A DNA stretch of 11,838 nt from Amoebophrya sp. AT5.2 (lineage: Eukaryota; Sar; Dinophyceae; Syndiniales; Amoebophryaceae). Numbering within the stretch: the first letter of the stretch is position 1; every line of letters starts with the position of its first letter. The position numbers and the translations under genes were made by a program. The DNA lies in contig RXOD01005957.1 in assembly GCA_005223375.1 (NCBI GenBank), forward strand, positions 1-11,838, written 5' to 3'. Of the stretch, positions 1-7,712 are shown piece after piece. Under the pieces are notes generated by a model, which saw only the letters and a program-made list of their open reading frames with translations, made no database searches and had not been told where the DNA came from.

Positions 1-49
1 CCACCCAGGTCAATCCGCCACCCAAGGGGACCAGTCACGAACTACTTAC
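1..49 (-). other. 5' end of an intron of the lectin gene (truncated by window edge)
   Basis: On the minus strand the lectin exon runs into GTAAGTAGTTCG at 49-38, a near-consensus donor that itself makes the first in-frame stop (TGG TAA). The acceptor lies outside the window. Confidence 0.7.
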
Positions 50-1971
50 CAGTTGGCCACATACCAGCTGGTCCGGTCATACGTCTTCACGTCGTTCACG
101 TACACGCGCAGCATCCCGACGCGGCCCAGCGCCTGCTGCCGCAAAAAGTCCGGGTTCACGTCGCCGAACCACGTGGGCTCGTAGTACTCGTCCGCCTTGC
201 TGTCCTGGGTGTCGTAGACGATCTCCACCTTGTGCGTGCCGTCCTGGAGGTCGGGCACGAGGCTCGTCTCCGCGATGCGCGAGTTCTCGTGGGAGGCGGT
301 GGTCGGCTGCCCGTCCCGCATGGAGGTCATCACCGCGACGTGGTTGTCCGTGTCCTCGTCCATGTCCCAGTCGCGGAACATGTCGAACTCGACCGCCAGC
401 GTGAAAAACAGCCCGCTGTACCCCATCCCCGCGCGCTCCAGGCCGCGGGCGTCCCGTTTGTTGTTCTGCACCACGAACGCAAACCCGTCGGCGCCCTGCG
501 TCTGGCACCACTGGCTCGGCTTGCCCCCCACCCGGCAGTACTCGTTGTTTCGGTGCACCACCCGGAAGTGGAACGTGGTCTTGAACCCGTACGCGACGAA
601 GACTTTGCGCTTTCGGTAGATGCTCGCCTGCTGCTGGGCGATGGGCCGGGTCAGCCGCAGCGCGAAGTGGCACACCTGAGGCCGTTCGTGCGGCAGCGCG
701 ATGTCCGGGAGAAAGTCGTCCGGCACGAACTCCACCGTGCGGTTCGCCTCCGTAAAGCTGCTGTTGAACACTCGACTCGCGAACGGGTTGTTCACGTAGT
801 CCGGATACAAAAACGCGTTCATCCGCAGCTCCTGCGGGACGTATCGGGTTTGCAGGTACTGGAACTGGCTCCCCTGCACGTTCCCATACTGCTTCGAGGT
901 CACCTCGTCGAAGTCGCTGTACGGGGTGCCGTTGCGCGCACTTATTTCATCGTCCAGCTTAGAGGGGTGCAAAAGCTGTTCCTGGCGGCGCATTTCTGAT
1001 ATCATGGCAGGTGGTCGCTTTGGCTAAATACTGTCGCGCCCGAATACGAGACGACACAGCACCTCTTGCTGCCTCCTGCTCGTGTTGCCTGCGTCTGCTC
1101 GTTTTCTAGCCGGAAGAAGCACCGAGACCAAGCGACCCACTACGAAACAGAATACGAGGCGAAATATGATACCAAATACAAGACCACACAGGTAAGTAGC
1201 CGAGTGCCCACACCATACGAGACCAACCTCAACCACAAAAGGAACTACGAGAGTCCCACTGCCATAGTTAGAGAAGACCGACGTTCCGGAAAATGGGTTT
1301 TTCCCCCCCTTAGCCAGCGCCTCGGCGTTCGCCTCAATCGCCGGGCGATAGTCCTGCAGCAGCGAGCAGGTCTCACCGGTGACCTCCTGCGTCGAGGGAT
1401 CTATGTACGTGAACTCGGTGGAGAAAAACCCGGGGTTCTCCGTCGGTTCCGTGATGGTGCCGCCGGTGAGATAGAAGTCGCCCTCGAGGTCGCTGATTTT
1501 CACGTAGGCCTGGAACCCGGGGTAGTGGAACTCATCGTACGGAGACGACTGGGCGGCGGCCGGAACCAGGTGAGGCGTTGCTGGCGGGTGGAACCAGAGG
1601 GAGGCCACGCTGGCGTGGTGCAGGAACCGCGCGGCGAGCAGGCCGCCCGCGCTGGTGGTCCTGCGACGACCGCGCCGCTTGTAGGGATACTGCTGCGCAG
1701 TCTGCACCGTCGAGGGAATGACGATGAACGGATCGGTCTTCAACGCCGGCTGCGCTTCGGCTACGAGGCGGTCTCCCGTAGTGGTCCTCCGCTCGCGGCG
1801 CCGCTTGCCAGGCGCCACCGAATCGCAGACGATCGCGCCGCTCCCCCGCCTTCGCCGTCGGCGAAAAAAGAACCATGGCCGCCTGATCCCGCCGCCGGGC
1901 TCGAGGGCGGAAGGCCTCAAAACGCGCATCCTCAGCCATGGAGTCGCGCGCGCGCTTCTTCTATCGCCCAT
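50..1971 (-). CDS. L-type (legume-like) lectin domain protein, partial, two or more exons
   Basis: The exon at 1023-50 encodes a lectin of the legume/ERGIC-53/VIP36 superfamily, which binds glycans, usually with calcium. Counting from the Met at 1005, the domain spans about residues 85-310. ADGFAFVVQN (172-181) is the typical strand with the binding Asp. VEFDMF (205-210) followed by DTDNHV (218-223) matches the metal-binding segment, and DGTHKVEIVYD (255-265) is the usual following strand. Cys157 and Cys167 could pair. The exon ends at 50 in a good donor (G|GTAAGTAGTT), so the gene continues off the window. Upstream, 1971-1249 is open in the same frame and separated only by TAG at 1026-1024, best read as an intron end (TTTAG). 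Its Arg-rich N-terminus shows no clear signal peptide, and its part upstream of the lectin is unrecognised. The lectin fold is confident; the start and the link between the two parts are less so. Confidence 0.75.
1024..1248 (-). other. Probable 3n-length intron in the lectin gene
   Basis: The minus strand is one open frame from 1971 to 50 except for a single TAG at 1026-1024. The stretch before this TAG is T-rich and translates to a Phe/Val/Leu-rich run unlike the sequence on either side. Reading TTTAG (1028-1024) as an acceptor and CTC|GTAGTT (GT at 1248-1247) as donor gives a GT-AG intron of 225 nt, a multiple of three, so the frame is kept. A GC donor at 1314-1313 (CTG|GCTAAG) gives 291 nt, also in frame. 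The alternative is that the upstream ORF really ends at this TAG with a membrane-like tail, and the lectin is a separate gene. Confidence 0.5.
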
Positions 1972-2306
1972 GCATTGCTCGATCTACAACGGACCCCAGC
2001 AGCAGCCCAAGAGAAGCTCCCGCGGTGTCCGTCGTGGAAAAGAACTAAGAGACAAACCAGATGTCATCGCGCCAAGTGCAAATTGTATTTATACCGTTTT
2101 TTGCCTGGAGAGGCAATCGGCCAACTCTCGCTCTCTGCTCTCCCCGCACATGCGGCGCGCCGGGGCCGTTAGAAACGCGTCGCATGCCCGAATTTCTGTG
2201 CGCACGGAATAGGACGTGGCATGGGTCCACTTCTGCGCATCACGGTAAGTTAGTACAGCACATGTTTTCATGGTGAGAACAAATTTCATGGTGATGCGAA
2301 ATGCCT
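1972..2306. other. Intergenic spacer between lectin gene and dehydrogenase gene
   Basis: It lies between the Met at 1971 of the lectin gene and the stop of the dehydrogenase. Short frames occur on both strands but none has conserved motifs or convincing codon use. It should hold the dehydrogenase 3' UTR and the 5' region of the lectin gene. No promoter motif or repeat stands out. Confidence 0.5.
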
Positions 2307-3353
2307 TCATATTTTTTCCGAAGTGGTCGCTAGTGTTTCCCCCGCCCGCTCCTCGAGGTACTTCGCTAGGTAGGTGTAGTCGATTATTTCACCGTGCCTG
2401 CGCGCTTCGTCGCACTCCTTCTTGTAAAAGTCCGCTGCATCGTCCAGTAGTGCTGCTACTCGCGGCAGCAAATCCCCCTCTTCACCCCCTTGCAGCAGCG
2501 ATCGCGCAGCGTCGCAGTCTTTCTGCATAAGCTGTAGGTCGAACCCGTACCCGAACCGCCGCGACAGCACCTCTTCTGGAACGCGCACCTCGCTTTGCAG
2601 GGACCTGCCCGAGCTCCTGTTGATGCAGCCCAGCGCCTTTTCCAGGTCGATTTTCTCCCCGAAAATCTTTTTGAGCGCGAGGAGTCCCTCAATCGAGGTC
2701 GCCAGGTTCGCCGCATTCAGAATGTTGTTAATCGCTTTGACCGCGTGCGCGGTTCCAAGCGGGCCGCAAATCTCGCGTTTCGGTGCGAATGCGGACACGA
2801 GGGCCGCCGCGGCCGCGACGGAAACTCGGTCATCCCCGCCGAGCATCGCGGTGAGCGTCGCGGAATACGCACCGCGCGGCCCACCCGAAACGGGGCAATC
2901 CACAAAATCGATGCCGTGCGCCTTCAGCCGCCTACCGATGTCGAGTGTGTGGTGGTACTGCCCGCTGGTACAGTCCACGAGCGTGTGACAGGCCGTGGAA
3001 CTACTACTACTCCCTTCATCTGTGCTTCGCTGTCTGTCCGAACCTGTTGGAGCCGCTTTCTGGGTTCGTTCTTCCTCCAAAGCGGTTTTCCGCGCGACGA
3101 CAACCTTTTCGGCGACGTCGCCGACCTCGACACTGGAGGGAAGACAGCAGAAAAGAATAGGGGCGCGGAAGTCCTCAATTTTTTCCACAAATGTCGTGCC
3201 GTGCATCTGCACGTGCTTGCGCGCCTGCTCCTCGTGGCGATTCCAAACGCCACATGGGCCGAATTTCCGGTGCAGATGCATGGCCATAGGATTTCCCATC
3301 CTGCCCAGGCCGATGAAGCCGATGGCAGACGAGGCTGGAACAGATGTTGCCAT
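2307..3353 (-). CDS. Beta-hydroxyacid dehydrogenase, 3-hydroxyisobutyrate dehydrogenase family
   Basis: This is an intact 348-residue ORF starting at ATG 3353. Family members oxidise short beta-hydroxyacids with NAD(P)+; 3-hydroxyisobutyrate dehydrogenase acts in valine breakdown. The N-terminal Rossmann motif is IGFIGLGRMGNPM (11-23), with glycines 15, 17 and 20. The substrate-binding signature is VDCPVSGGPRGA (151-162). The catalytic lysine is expected to be Lys206 in HAVKAINN, with Asn210 beside it. The C-terminal helical domain is complete (LEKALGCINRSSGR, then FDLQLMQKDCDAA). Residues about 88-122 form a polar, Ser-rich insertion (GSSSSST) absent from typical members of about 300 residues. 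There is no clear mitochondrial targeting peptide and no SKL-type C-terminus (it ends SEKI), so a cytosolic enzyme or a family member with another substrate (glyoxylate/succinic-semialdehyde reductase-like) is possible. Confidence 0.88.
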   Translation of the reverse strand: MATSVPASSAIGFIGLGRMGNPMAMHLHRKFGPCGVWNRHEEQARKHVQMHGTTFVEKIEDFRAPILFCCLPSSVEVGDVAEKVVVARKTALEEERTQKAAPTGSDRQRSTDEGSSSSSTACHTLVDCTSGQYHHTLDIGRRLKAHGIDFVDCPVSGGPRGAYSATLTAMLGGDDRVSVAAAAALVSAFAPKREICGPLGTAHAVKAINNILNAANLATSIEGLLALKKIFGEKIDLEKALGCINRSSGRSLQSEVRVPEEVLSRRFGYGFDLQLMQKDCDAARSLLQGGEEGDLLPRVAALLDDAADFYKKECDEARRHGEIIDYTYLAKYLEERAGETLATTSEKI

Positions 3354-3610
3354 GTGGATCTTGGATCACCGACACGTTACTTACGAACGACTCTAGACAC
3401 AAGGTCCTCTTGCTATTACAGAGTGAATGCATTTACAGCTTCTTGGTGTTCAACGGTGACCGAGTAACCACGGAAGCATATCAAAACGGCACGTGCTCGC
3501 CCCTACACGTCAAGGCAACTACGAGTTCAAGGCTTGTTCTGCGTCTTCATTTAGCAACTACCATGAAATGAACTACGAATCTGTCTTGTTTACATATCCG
3601 CTCTTCTTCT

Positions 3611-3647
3611 CTCAGTAAGCATCTCCCGTTGATCAACGCTGAGTAAG
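3611..3647. repeat. 12-bp palindrome flanked by CTCAGTAAG / CTGAGTAAG
   Basis: CGTTGATCAACG (3627-3638) is a perfect palindrome. It is flanked by CTCAGTAAG (3611-3619) and CTGAGTAAG (3639-3647), which are direct near-copies, while their first five bases (CTCAG/CTGAG) are inverted copies. It could form a cruciform or bind a dimeric protein; its function is unknown. Confidence 0.6.
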
Positions 3648-3662
3648 GTACAAGCAGGGGCG

Positions 3663-3733
3663 GCCGCGCACTTCAAGCCACCAGATGAAGTGTCCACATC
3701 AGCCGCGCACTTCAAGCCACCAGAAGTGTCCAC
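3663..3733. repeat. Two-copy tandem duplication, period 39 bp
   Basis: A unit beginning GCCGCGCACTTCAAGCCACC occurs at 3663-3697 and again at 3702-3733. The copies are identical except for a 3-bp indel (ccagaTGAagtg versus ccagaagtg). It lies in the eL34/dehydrogenase spacer and looks like a recent local duplication. Confidence 0.85.
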
Positions 3734-3978
3734 CCAACGAGAAAACACAAGAGAACACATCTCACAACATCGGCCCAGATCAAACAGGTCGGAAACACGC
3801 CCGCAAGCACGGTCTTTTAATCAGAAGGAATCTCTACAGGTCCGCGCACAGGCAGAGGCTCATCGATTCTTCAAACGGTTTCGATTTCCGAATGACATAG
3901 CACTCAACCCGCGACGGGTTTGGATCAGGAGGTACATAATGCCGTCGCTTCAGGAAGAGAAAATAACCCGCAGGGCAT

Positions 3979-4818
3979 TTACTTCTTTCCGTCCTTCTTT
4001 TTCTTGGGGGCCGGAGCCTCCTCATCCTTCTTCTGCTTCTCTTTCTCCATCAAGACCTGCTTCACGCAGCGCTGCTCCTCAATGAGGAAGGCACGGATGA
4101 CGCTGTGGTGTTCGTTACATTTCTGAAGGATCGACCGGAGGTACTCTCTCTGATGGACTACGCCTTTCGAATTCCATGGTCTAAGCAGAGCGTTGTCGCG
4201 CGGCTTTATTACTCTCAAAAAAAGTATAATAATCCAAATACCGCTGACGCACAGCTCCGGCGGAGAGAGTTCCACCGTAGGCGCGAGCGACCTTGCGCTG
4301 TCTCTTCTTCAACGTCTTGTACTTGTGCGGGCGCATGGTCGGAACACCGATCAGGGGCTTCTTGGTGTCTCCACATTTCGGCGCCTTTGCCTTCTTCACC
4401 ACGACCTGTGAGTGCGTTTAGATAATTAAATTGACGTCTTCGGAACGACTTTGCATCGTAGTCGACGACGCGACATCAAATAAAGTACGGTGGAGTACAG
4501 GGACTCGCCGCGATGATTATATGTAAGTAGCTAAGAAAGTATTTAGCGCAACTGCGGCAGTGTCAATCTTTCGGGATAAGCGTAACGTCCACGCGCACTC
4601 AATTTAGACTTAGCACCGAGGCGCACGTGGCACCCAAACCAACACGTGCCGAGCCCGAGGCGAATCCCAATATTCTTTTATAGCAGCACTTCTTCGAGGT
4701 CAAGATCGAATTTCGTTACCTGGTAGGTGAGGCGGCCACCGGGGGTCTTCACGAAGCGGTGCTTGTTGGAACGCGTGTTCCACGAGACGTGGCGGCGGAA
4801 GGTCTGACGCTGCACCAT
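3979..4818 (-). CDS. RPL34: 60S ribosomal protein eL34, three exons
   Basis: This is a structural protein of the large cytosolic ribosomal subunit. Exon 1 (4818-4720) encodes 33 residues starting [19 protein letters not shown]. Exon 2 (4405-4242) carries [10 protein letters not shown] and the hallmark RKVARAYGG. Exon 3 (4102-3979) carries RAFLIEEQ, the most conserved C-terminal motif, and ends in a Lys-rich tail. Joining 99+164+124 nt gives 128 residues and restores the family order ([21 protein letters not shown]) without gaps. The human protein has 117 residues; the excess is the charged tail. Only the first Cys of the paired-Cys pattern found in many homologues is kept (KCGD). The start is the first ATG, and exon 1 matches homologues from Met1. 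Introns are GT-AG in phase 0 and phase 2. Confidence 0.95.
4103..4241 (-). other. eL34 intron 2 (139 nt, phase 2)
   Basis: The donor is CAGCG|GTATTT and the acceptor CACCACAG|CGTCATC; splicing gives [15 protein letters not shown], as the family requires. CAGCG occurs across both boundaries. No pyrimidine tract precedes the acceptor. Confidence 0.9.
4406..4719 (-). other. eL34 intron 1 (314 nt, phase 0)
   Basis: The donor is CCAG|GTAACG and the acceptor CTCACAG|GTCGTGG; splicing joins LTYQ to [17 protein letters not shown] lies 15-20 nt upstream of the acceptor and may be the branch point; there is no pyrimidine tract. Inside, GCACGTG (4623-4629) and CACGTGC (4643-4649) are an inverted pair able to form a hairpin. 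Confidence 0.9.
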
Positions 4819-5567
4819 TCTGTTTGATCCTTTGGGTCCCGTATCCTACGACACAGAGAGATCCTCCCGTAGTTCCCTGGGGTGCGGTGAATCAGAAAAT
4901 GTAAATGAGTGTGCGGTCAAGATGGGCAATGAATAGGCCCTAGTCTCAGTTTGAGCCGATTAGCAGGAGTCAGATGAGTCTCACGAAATATACTAAATCA
5001 ATGAAATGATGGCTACGCAGCCTCCTACCGCGACAACCTTGGGCACCGACTACACGGATAGCAATCCGTCGTAACTTTTGATCGCGAACGGCTTCAAATT
5101 TGCACGATGATCCTTTATTTAGCACGAGATAGATTCGATCAGTTCCGTCCACTTCTTGATCTTCCGAACTACTGGGATCCGTCTCGAGAGTCTGATCCGT
5201 GCGCATAAACTTGCAAATCGAGCGACACAAACGTCATGATCCAATGCTGCAGGAACGATGATCTTGATCGTTGCACCTGTTGGTTCTTCTCTCTACTTTA
5301 GCATTGATTATCTGAACGGACCTTGGCGATGCCAAGCATCCAAGTCGAAAAACCTCTTCGAATAAAAAAAAAAATCTAAATCGCGTCTCCGTATGGAAAC
5401 CGGCACTGACTTTGAACCAGTTCGAGTTCGTTTTTCCAAACGTCGATGAGCGTATTATACCACGTTGAAGATAGTCGCTCTTTCGGCCAAACATTGCGCT
5501 TCTTCATTTTGGCGCTTCGCTTCCCGCCTGGGTTCTGCGCCAGTAGACCTCAAATCTGGTCTGGTCG

Positions 5568-5611
5568 CGTAGCCACGAGGCACGTCAGGTTACGTAGCCA
5601 CGAGGCACGTC
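5568..5611. repeat. 19-bp direct repeat, period 25 bp
   Basis: CGTAGCCACGAGGCACGTC occurs exactly at 5568-5586 and 5593-5611 with a 6-bp spacer. It is a perfect local duplication in non-coding DNA. Confidence 0.9.
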
Positions 5612-5877
5612 CTCGGATGGCTAGATCGGCGATGCTCATTTACCTACTCCTGCCGCCTCTCTCGACAGCAGACGAAAGATACAGCAAGACAGCACTCAAC
5701 GAGCCACAATTTCCTAGTTGTCACTTGGAGCAGTCACTAGCTACGGAGTACGGGTACGCTAGTAGAGTGCACGGGCCTTAAATCAAAAATCGGACTGTAA
5801 TCTTTATTTTCAGGCGATGAAGTTGTGGCTTTTACTGCGCCCCCTGTGTGCAGTTGTAGTTGTTGATTGATTGACGT

Positions 5878-5920
5878 ACACTACGAGCGACAGGGGCTAG
5901 ATTCACGACACTACGAGCGA
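5878..5920. repeat. 13-bp direct repeat, period 30 bp
   Basis: ACACTACGAGCGA occurs exactly at 5878-5890 and 5908-5920. Each copy contains the ACTACGA heptamer that recurs in the spacers of this window. Confidence 0.85.
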
Positions 5921-6305
5921 ATCCCCCTCTCCGTGTCATTATTAGTTCTTCACAACGTCCCGCTGCAAATCAGCAGCACCATCACACAAAAACACAATGA
6001 CAAGCGATCGGTCAGCGCACAACAGCAGCTCTTTGGGCATCTGACGGCAGCAACGCAGCTGATGCGTTTTTGCCTCTTTTTTTTGTTTTCTATCGCCAGC
6101 CCTTCAGCCAAGACGCGACCGATTCCGCAACGGATTTATCATGCTGTTACATCCACTCACAGCGCACCTCCAGTTTCCCAGCCATCACACCTTCCCAACA
6201 CCACCGCCTCTCTCAGTCTCTGTCTCAACTACATCAAGATTAGTCAGTTGATATTCAGCGCTACTTCCCGCCACTTCGTTTCCCCCGCTCGCCCCACCAC
6301 TCGAC

Positions 6306-6866
6306 CTATGTAACCCGACACAGCCAGACTATTGGGGTGCCGGGTACTGGGTACGCCCTCTCTGTCTTGCGCAGGTTCAGGAGATATGCGGCTACGTCTG
6401 TTCCGTCTTTTTTGTGGAAGAACATGCGCGAAACCGCGGTGAAGCCGGTGTAGGTGTAGCCGCCCTTCTCATGCCACTGATCGGAAAACTCTATCGTCTT
6501 TTGCGGAAGCGCGGCCGCGAGGTTCTGAAACAAGACGAGGCCTGGCCGTAGTCCGAGATCCGTCAGCGACGACTGGGTCACCTTCTGAGGGACCAAAATG
6601 TCATCGGGCTTGTCCAAAAACTTCAAAAGCTCCGGCGGAGGCGCGCGTTGGCCGACCCCACCTCCTCCAGCAGTTTCAGCAGGATCACCGCGCCCACGGG
6701 GGTCCCAGTTGGCCACCGCGCGGCGAATTCCACTTCCGCCTGACGCATTCGCCGCTTTTATGTCGTTCCAGGTTAACCCCGTTGCTTCCAGCCACGCAGG
6801 TGTGGCTGCGATAATATTTTGATTTGATTTGGAGTTGCCGCCCTGGATTTCGGCGGCATGACCCAT
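6306..6866 (-). CDS. Unrecognised protein, probably the 3' part of a gene
   Basis: The 186-codon frame looks coding, most clearly in its second half (6660-6340): ELLKFLDKPDDILVPQKV, then GYTYTGFTAVSRMFFHKK, with balanced codons and mostly C/G third positions. I do not recognise the family. The N-terminal half is a Gly/Ala/Pro-rich linker. ATG 6866 is the first Met after an in-frame TGA, but it sits right beside a 28-bp tandem repeat, so the true 5' end may instead be an intron acceptor within 6660-6860. There is no signal peptide or membrane segment. It could be the last exon(s) of a gene reaching toward 7200-8000, or a separate short gene. Confidence 0.5.
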   Translation of the reverse strand: MGHAAEIQGGNSKSNQNIIAATPAWLEATGLTWNDIKAANASGGSGIRRAVANWDPRGRGDPAETAGGGGVGQRAPPPELLKFLDKPDDILVPQKVTQSSLTDLGLRPGLVLFQNLAAALPQKTIEFSDQWHEKGGYTYTGFTAVSRMFFHKKDGTDVAAYLLNLRKTERAYPVPGTPIVWLCRVT

Positions 6867-6874
6867 ATGGGGTC

Positions 6875-6930
6875 AGCATCGCCAAACATCGAAAAAGATT
6901 GCAGCATCGCCAAGCATCGAAAAAGATTGC
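6875..6930. repeat. 28-bp tandem repeat, two copies plus a partial third
   Basis: The units at 6875-6902 and 6903-6930 (AGCATCGCCAARCATCGAAA, then AAGATTGC) differ at one base. A degenerate remnant (gcgacaagcatcc) follows from 6934. The repeat begins immediately upstream of the candidate start of the ORF ending at 6306. Confidence 0.9.
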
Positions 6931-7101
6931 AGGGCGACAAGCATCCACTTTTCGCGAACGCTCTCGTCACCTCGTGAGAGCCCCCATTGCAACCGGAACG
7001 AAGCTAACTGAGGTTACGCACCGCTGCAAGTACAACCTCCTCAGACTCGCCTCCTCCGAATCCCGATCAAGGCGAAAATCATGGCGACCGGACGCCGCTG
7101 T

Positions 7102-7180
7102 GGGTCCCCCCTTGCTCTGGAACCGAAACACAGCGACGCTGAAGACAGCGACGGGTCCCCCCTTGCCCTGGAACCGAAAC
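7102..7180. repeat. 28-bp direct repeat, period 51 bp
   Basis: The unit beginning GGGTCCCCCCTTGCYCTGGA and ending ACCGAAAC occurs at 7102-7129 and 7153-7180 with one difference (T/C). The spacer itself contains a short duplication (cagcgacgctgaagacagcgacg). Because 51 is a multiple of three, both strands translate to near-repeats; on the minus strand this gives FRFQGKGGP and FRFQSKGGP. It may be coding repeat or part of an inserted element. Confidence 0.85.
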
Positions 7181-7193
7181 GCCACTGGGTGCC

Positions 7194-7712
7194 CTAGACT
7201 TCCTTCCGAGACCACAACGCGAACAGCGGGCGCAGTGACTCAGAAAATACGACGTAAAGATAGATGCAATCGCGCTGGCATGGGGTTTTCGCTATTTTAC
7301 CGTCAATAATATTCTCCGTCTTCGCCTCCAATATGCACAAGCGTCTGCCTCTCACTGCTTCTCGTTTGAGGAACGCAGAGGCTTCCGCATACAGCAGCCG
7401 TTTTGTATCTTCTTCTGCTGCCACAGCGCCATTGCTGCGGAACTGTTGCTGCAGGTTGTCCACCCTAAGCGAAACAGCGGCGTGGATTGGGGGATCCAGG
7501 CCCCGGGCGATCTTTCTCACGTTCTCTACGTTGATCTTCTTCACGTTCTCGCCCGTAGGATCATCCGCCCGATCATCTTCCGATGGTTGGTGGTGTGATC
7601 CGGGCTCTTGAGCGCCGGAGTTCCGCAGGTTGGTTGGTTCGTTGGTTGGTTGGCTGGCTCGTTGGTTCCCACGCGATGCCCCGAACCCATTCCGCCGCCT
7701 CCACGGTGAAGA
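7194..7712 (-). CDS. Unrecognised helical protein, probable exon of a multi-exon gene
   Basis: The minus-strand frame is open from 7712 to TAG at 7196-7194. From about 7610 to 7290 it looks coding: EDDRADDPTGENVKKINVEN, followed by ARGLDPPIHAAVSLRVDN and EEDTKRLLYAEASAFLKREA, giving a helix-rich, charged stretch of about 100 residues. No Met lies in a sensible place at the start, so this is probably an internal or last exon; an acceptor at CAAGAG|CCCGG would fit. After IIDG a possible donor (GTAAAATAG, about 7305) would cut off the last 36 codons, whose sequence is less convincing. I do not recognise the family. It starts in or just after a GGTT/AACC repeat. Confidence 0.45.
   Translation of the reverse strand, partial: SSPWRRRNGFGASRGNQRASQPTNEPTNLRNSGAQEPGSHHQPSEDDRADDPTGENVKKINVENVRKIARGLDPPIHAAVSLRVDNLQQQFRSNGAVAAEEDTKRLLYAEASAFLKREAVRGRRLCILEAKTENIIDGKIAKTPCQRDCIYLYVVFSESLRPLFALWSRKEV
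7621..7668. repeat. Imperfect GGTT tetranucleotide repeat
   Basis: About nine GGTT-like units (ggttggttggttcgttggtt and on to ctcgttggtt) form an interrupted microsatellite. It separates two frames that both look coding on the minus strand, so it probably lies in or near an intron there. Confidence 0.8.

Larger units (their letters stand above)
3354..3978. other. Intergenic spacer with an imperfect direct repeat and a palindrome
   Basis: No convincing gene lies between eL34 and the dehydrogenase. The spacer holds an imperfect direct repeat (3663-3733), a 12-bp palindrome flanked by CTCAGTAAG/CTGAGTAAG (3611-3647) and two ACTACGA motifs (3518, 3572). It should include the eL34 3' UTR and the 5' region of the dehydrogenase. 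On the minus strand a CCAAG just upstream of the dehydrogenase ATG could serve as a splice acceptor for a leader, but nothing confirms this. Confidence 0.5.
4819..6305. other. Gene-poor spacer of about 1.5 kb
   Basis: Open frames here have no recognisable motifs and no convincing codon use. The stretch just upstream of the eL34 ATG (4819-4860) must hold its 5' UTR; on the minus strand CAAACAG|A directly precedes the ATG and could be a leader splice acceptor. Two short duplications lie at 5568-5611 and 5878-5920. From about 6100 to 6310 the plus strand is poor in G and rich in C, A and T, so a minus-strand transcript there would be purine-rich. It probably includes the 3' UTR of the ORF at 6306-6866. 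Confidence 0.5.

Noticed and set aside
232..999. Long plus-strand open frame opposite the lectin exon
   Set aside because: It is antisense to a strongly supported lectin domain; its Arg/Val/His-rich translation is the usual by-product of GC-rich coding DNA.
1066..2172. 368-codon plus-strand frame
   Set aside because: It overlaps the minus-strand lectin gene, is Arg/Pro/Ala-rich throughout and shows no domain; the opposite strand explains the openness.
2595..3467. 290-codon plus-strand frame
   Set aside because: It is the shadow of the dehydrogenase gene on the other strand.
3629..3660. Resemblance to a cDNA-synthesis adapter (ATCAACGC-GAGTA)
   Set aside because: Only about a dozen bases agree, with a mismatch and a different continuation, and the surroundings are ordinary genomic sequence; probably chance.
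4940..4970. Partial resemblance to a dinoflagellate spliced leader (tttgagcc)
   Set aside because: Only eight bases fit and the rest of the 22-nt leader and a donor are missing.
5446..5781. 111-codon plus-strand frame in the spacer
   Set aside because: It spans the 5568-5611 duplication, has no motif and its composition matches non-coding DNA.
5867..6313. 148-codon plus-strand frame
   Set aside because: Its openness is explained by the G-poor strand asymmetry; Ser/Thr/Pro-rich translation, no domain, and no convincing ATG start.
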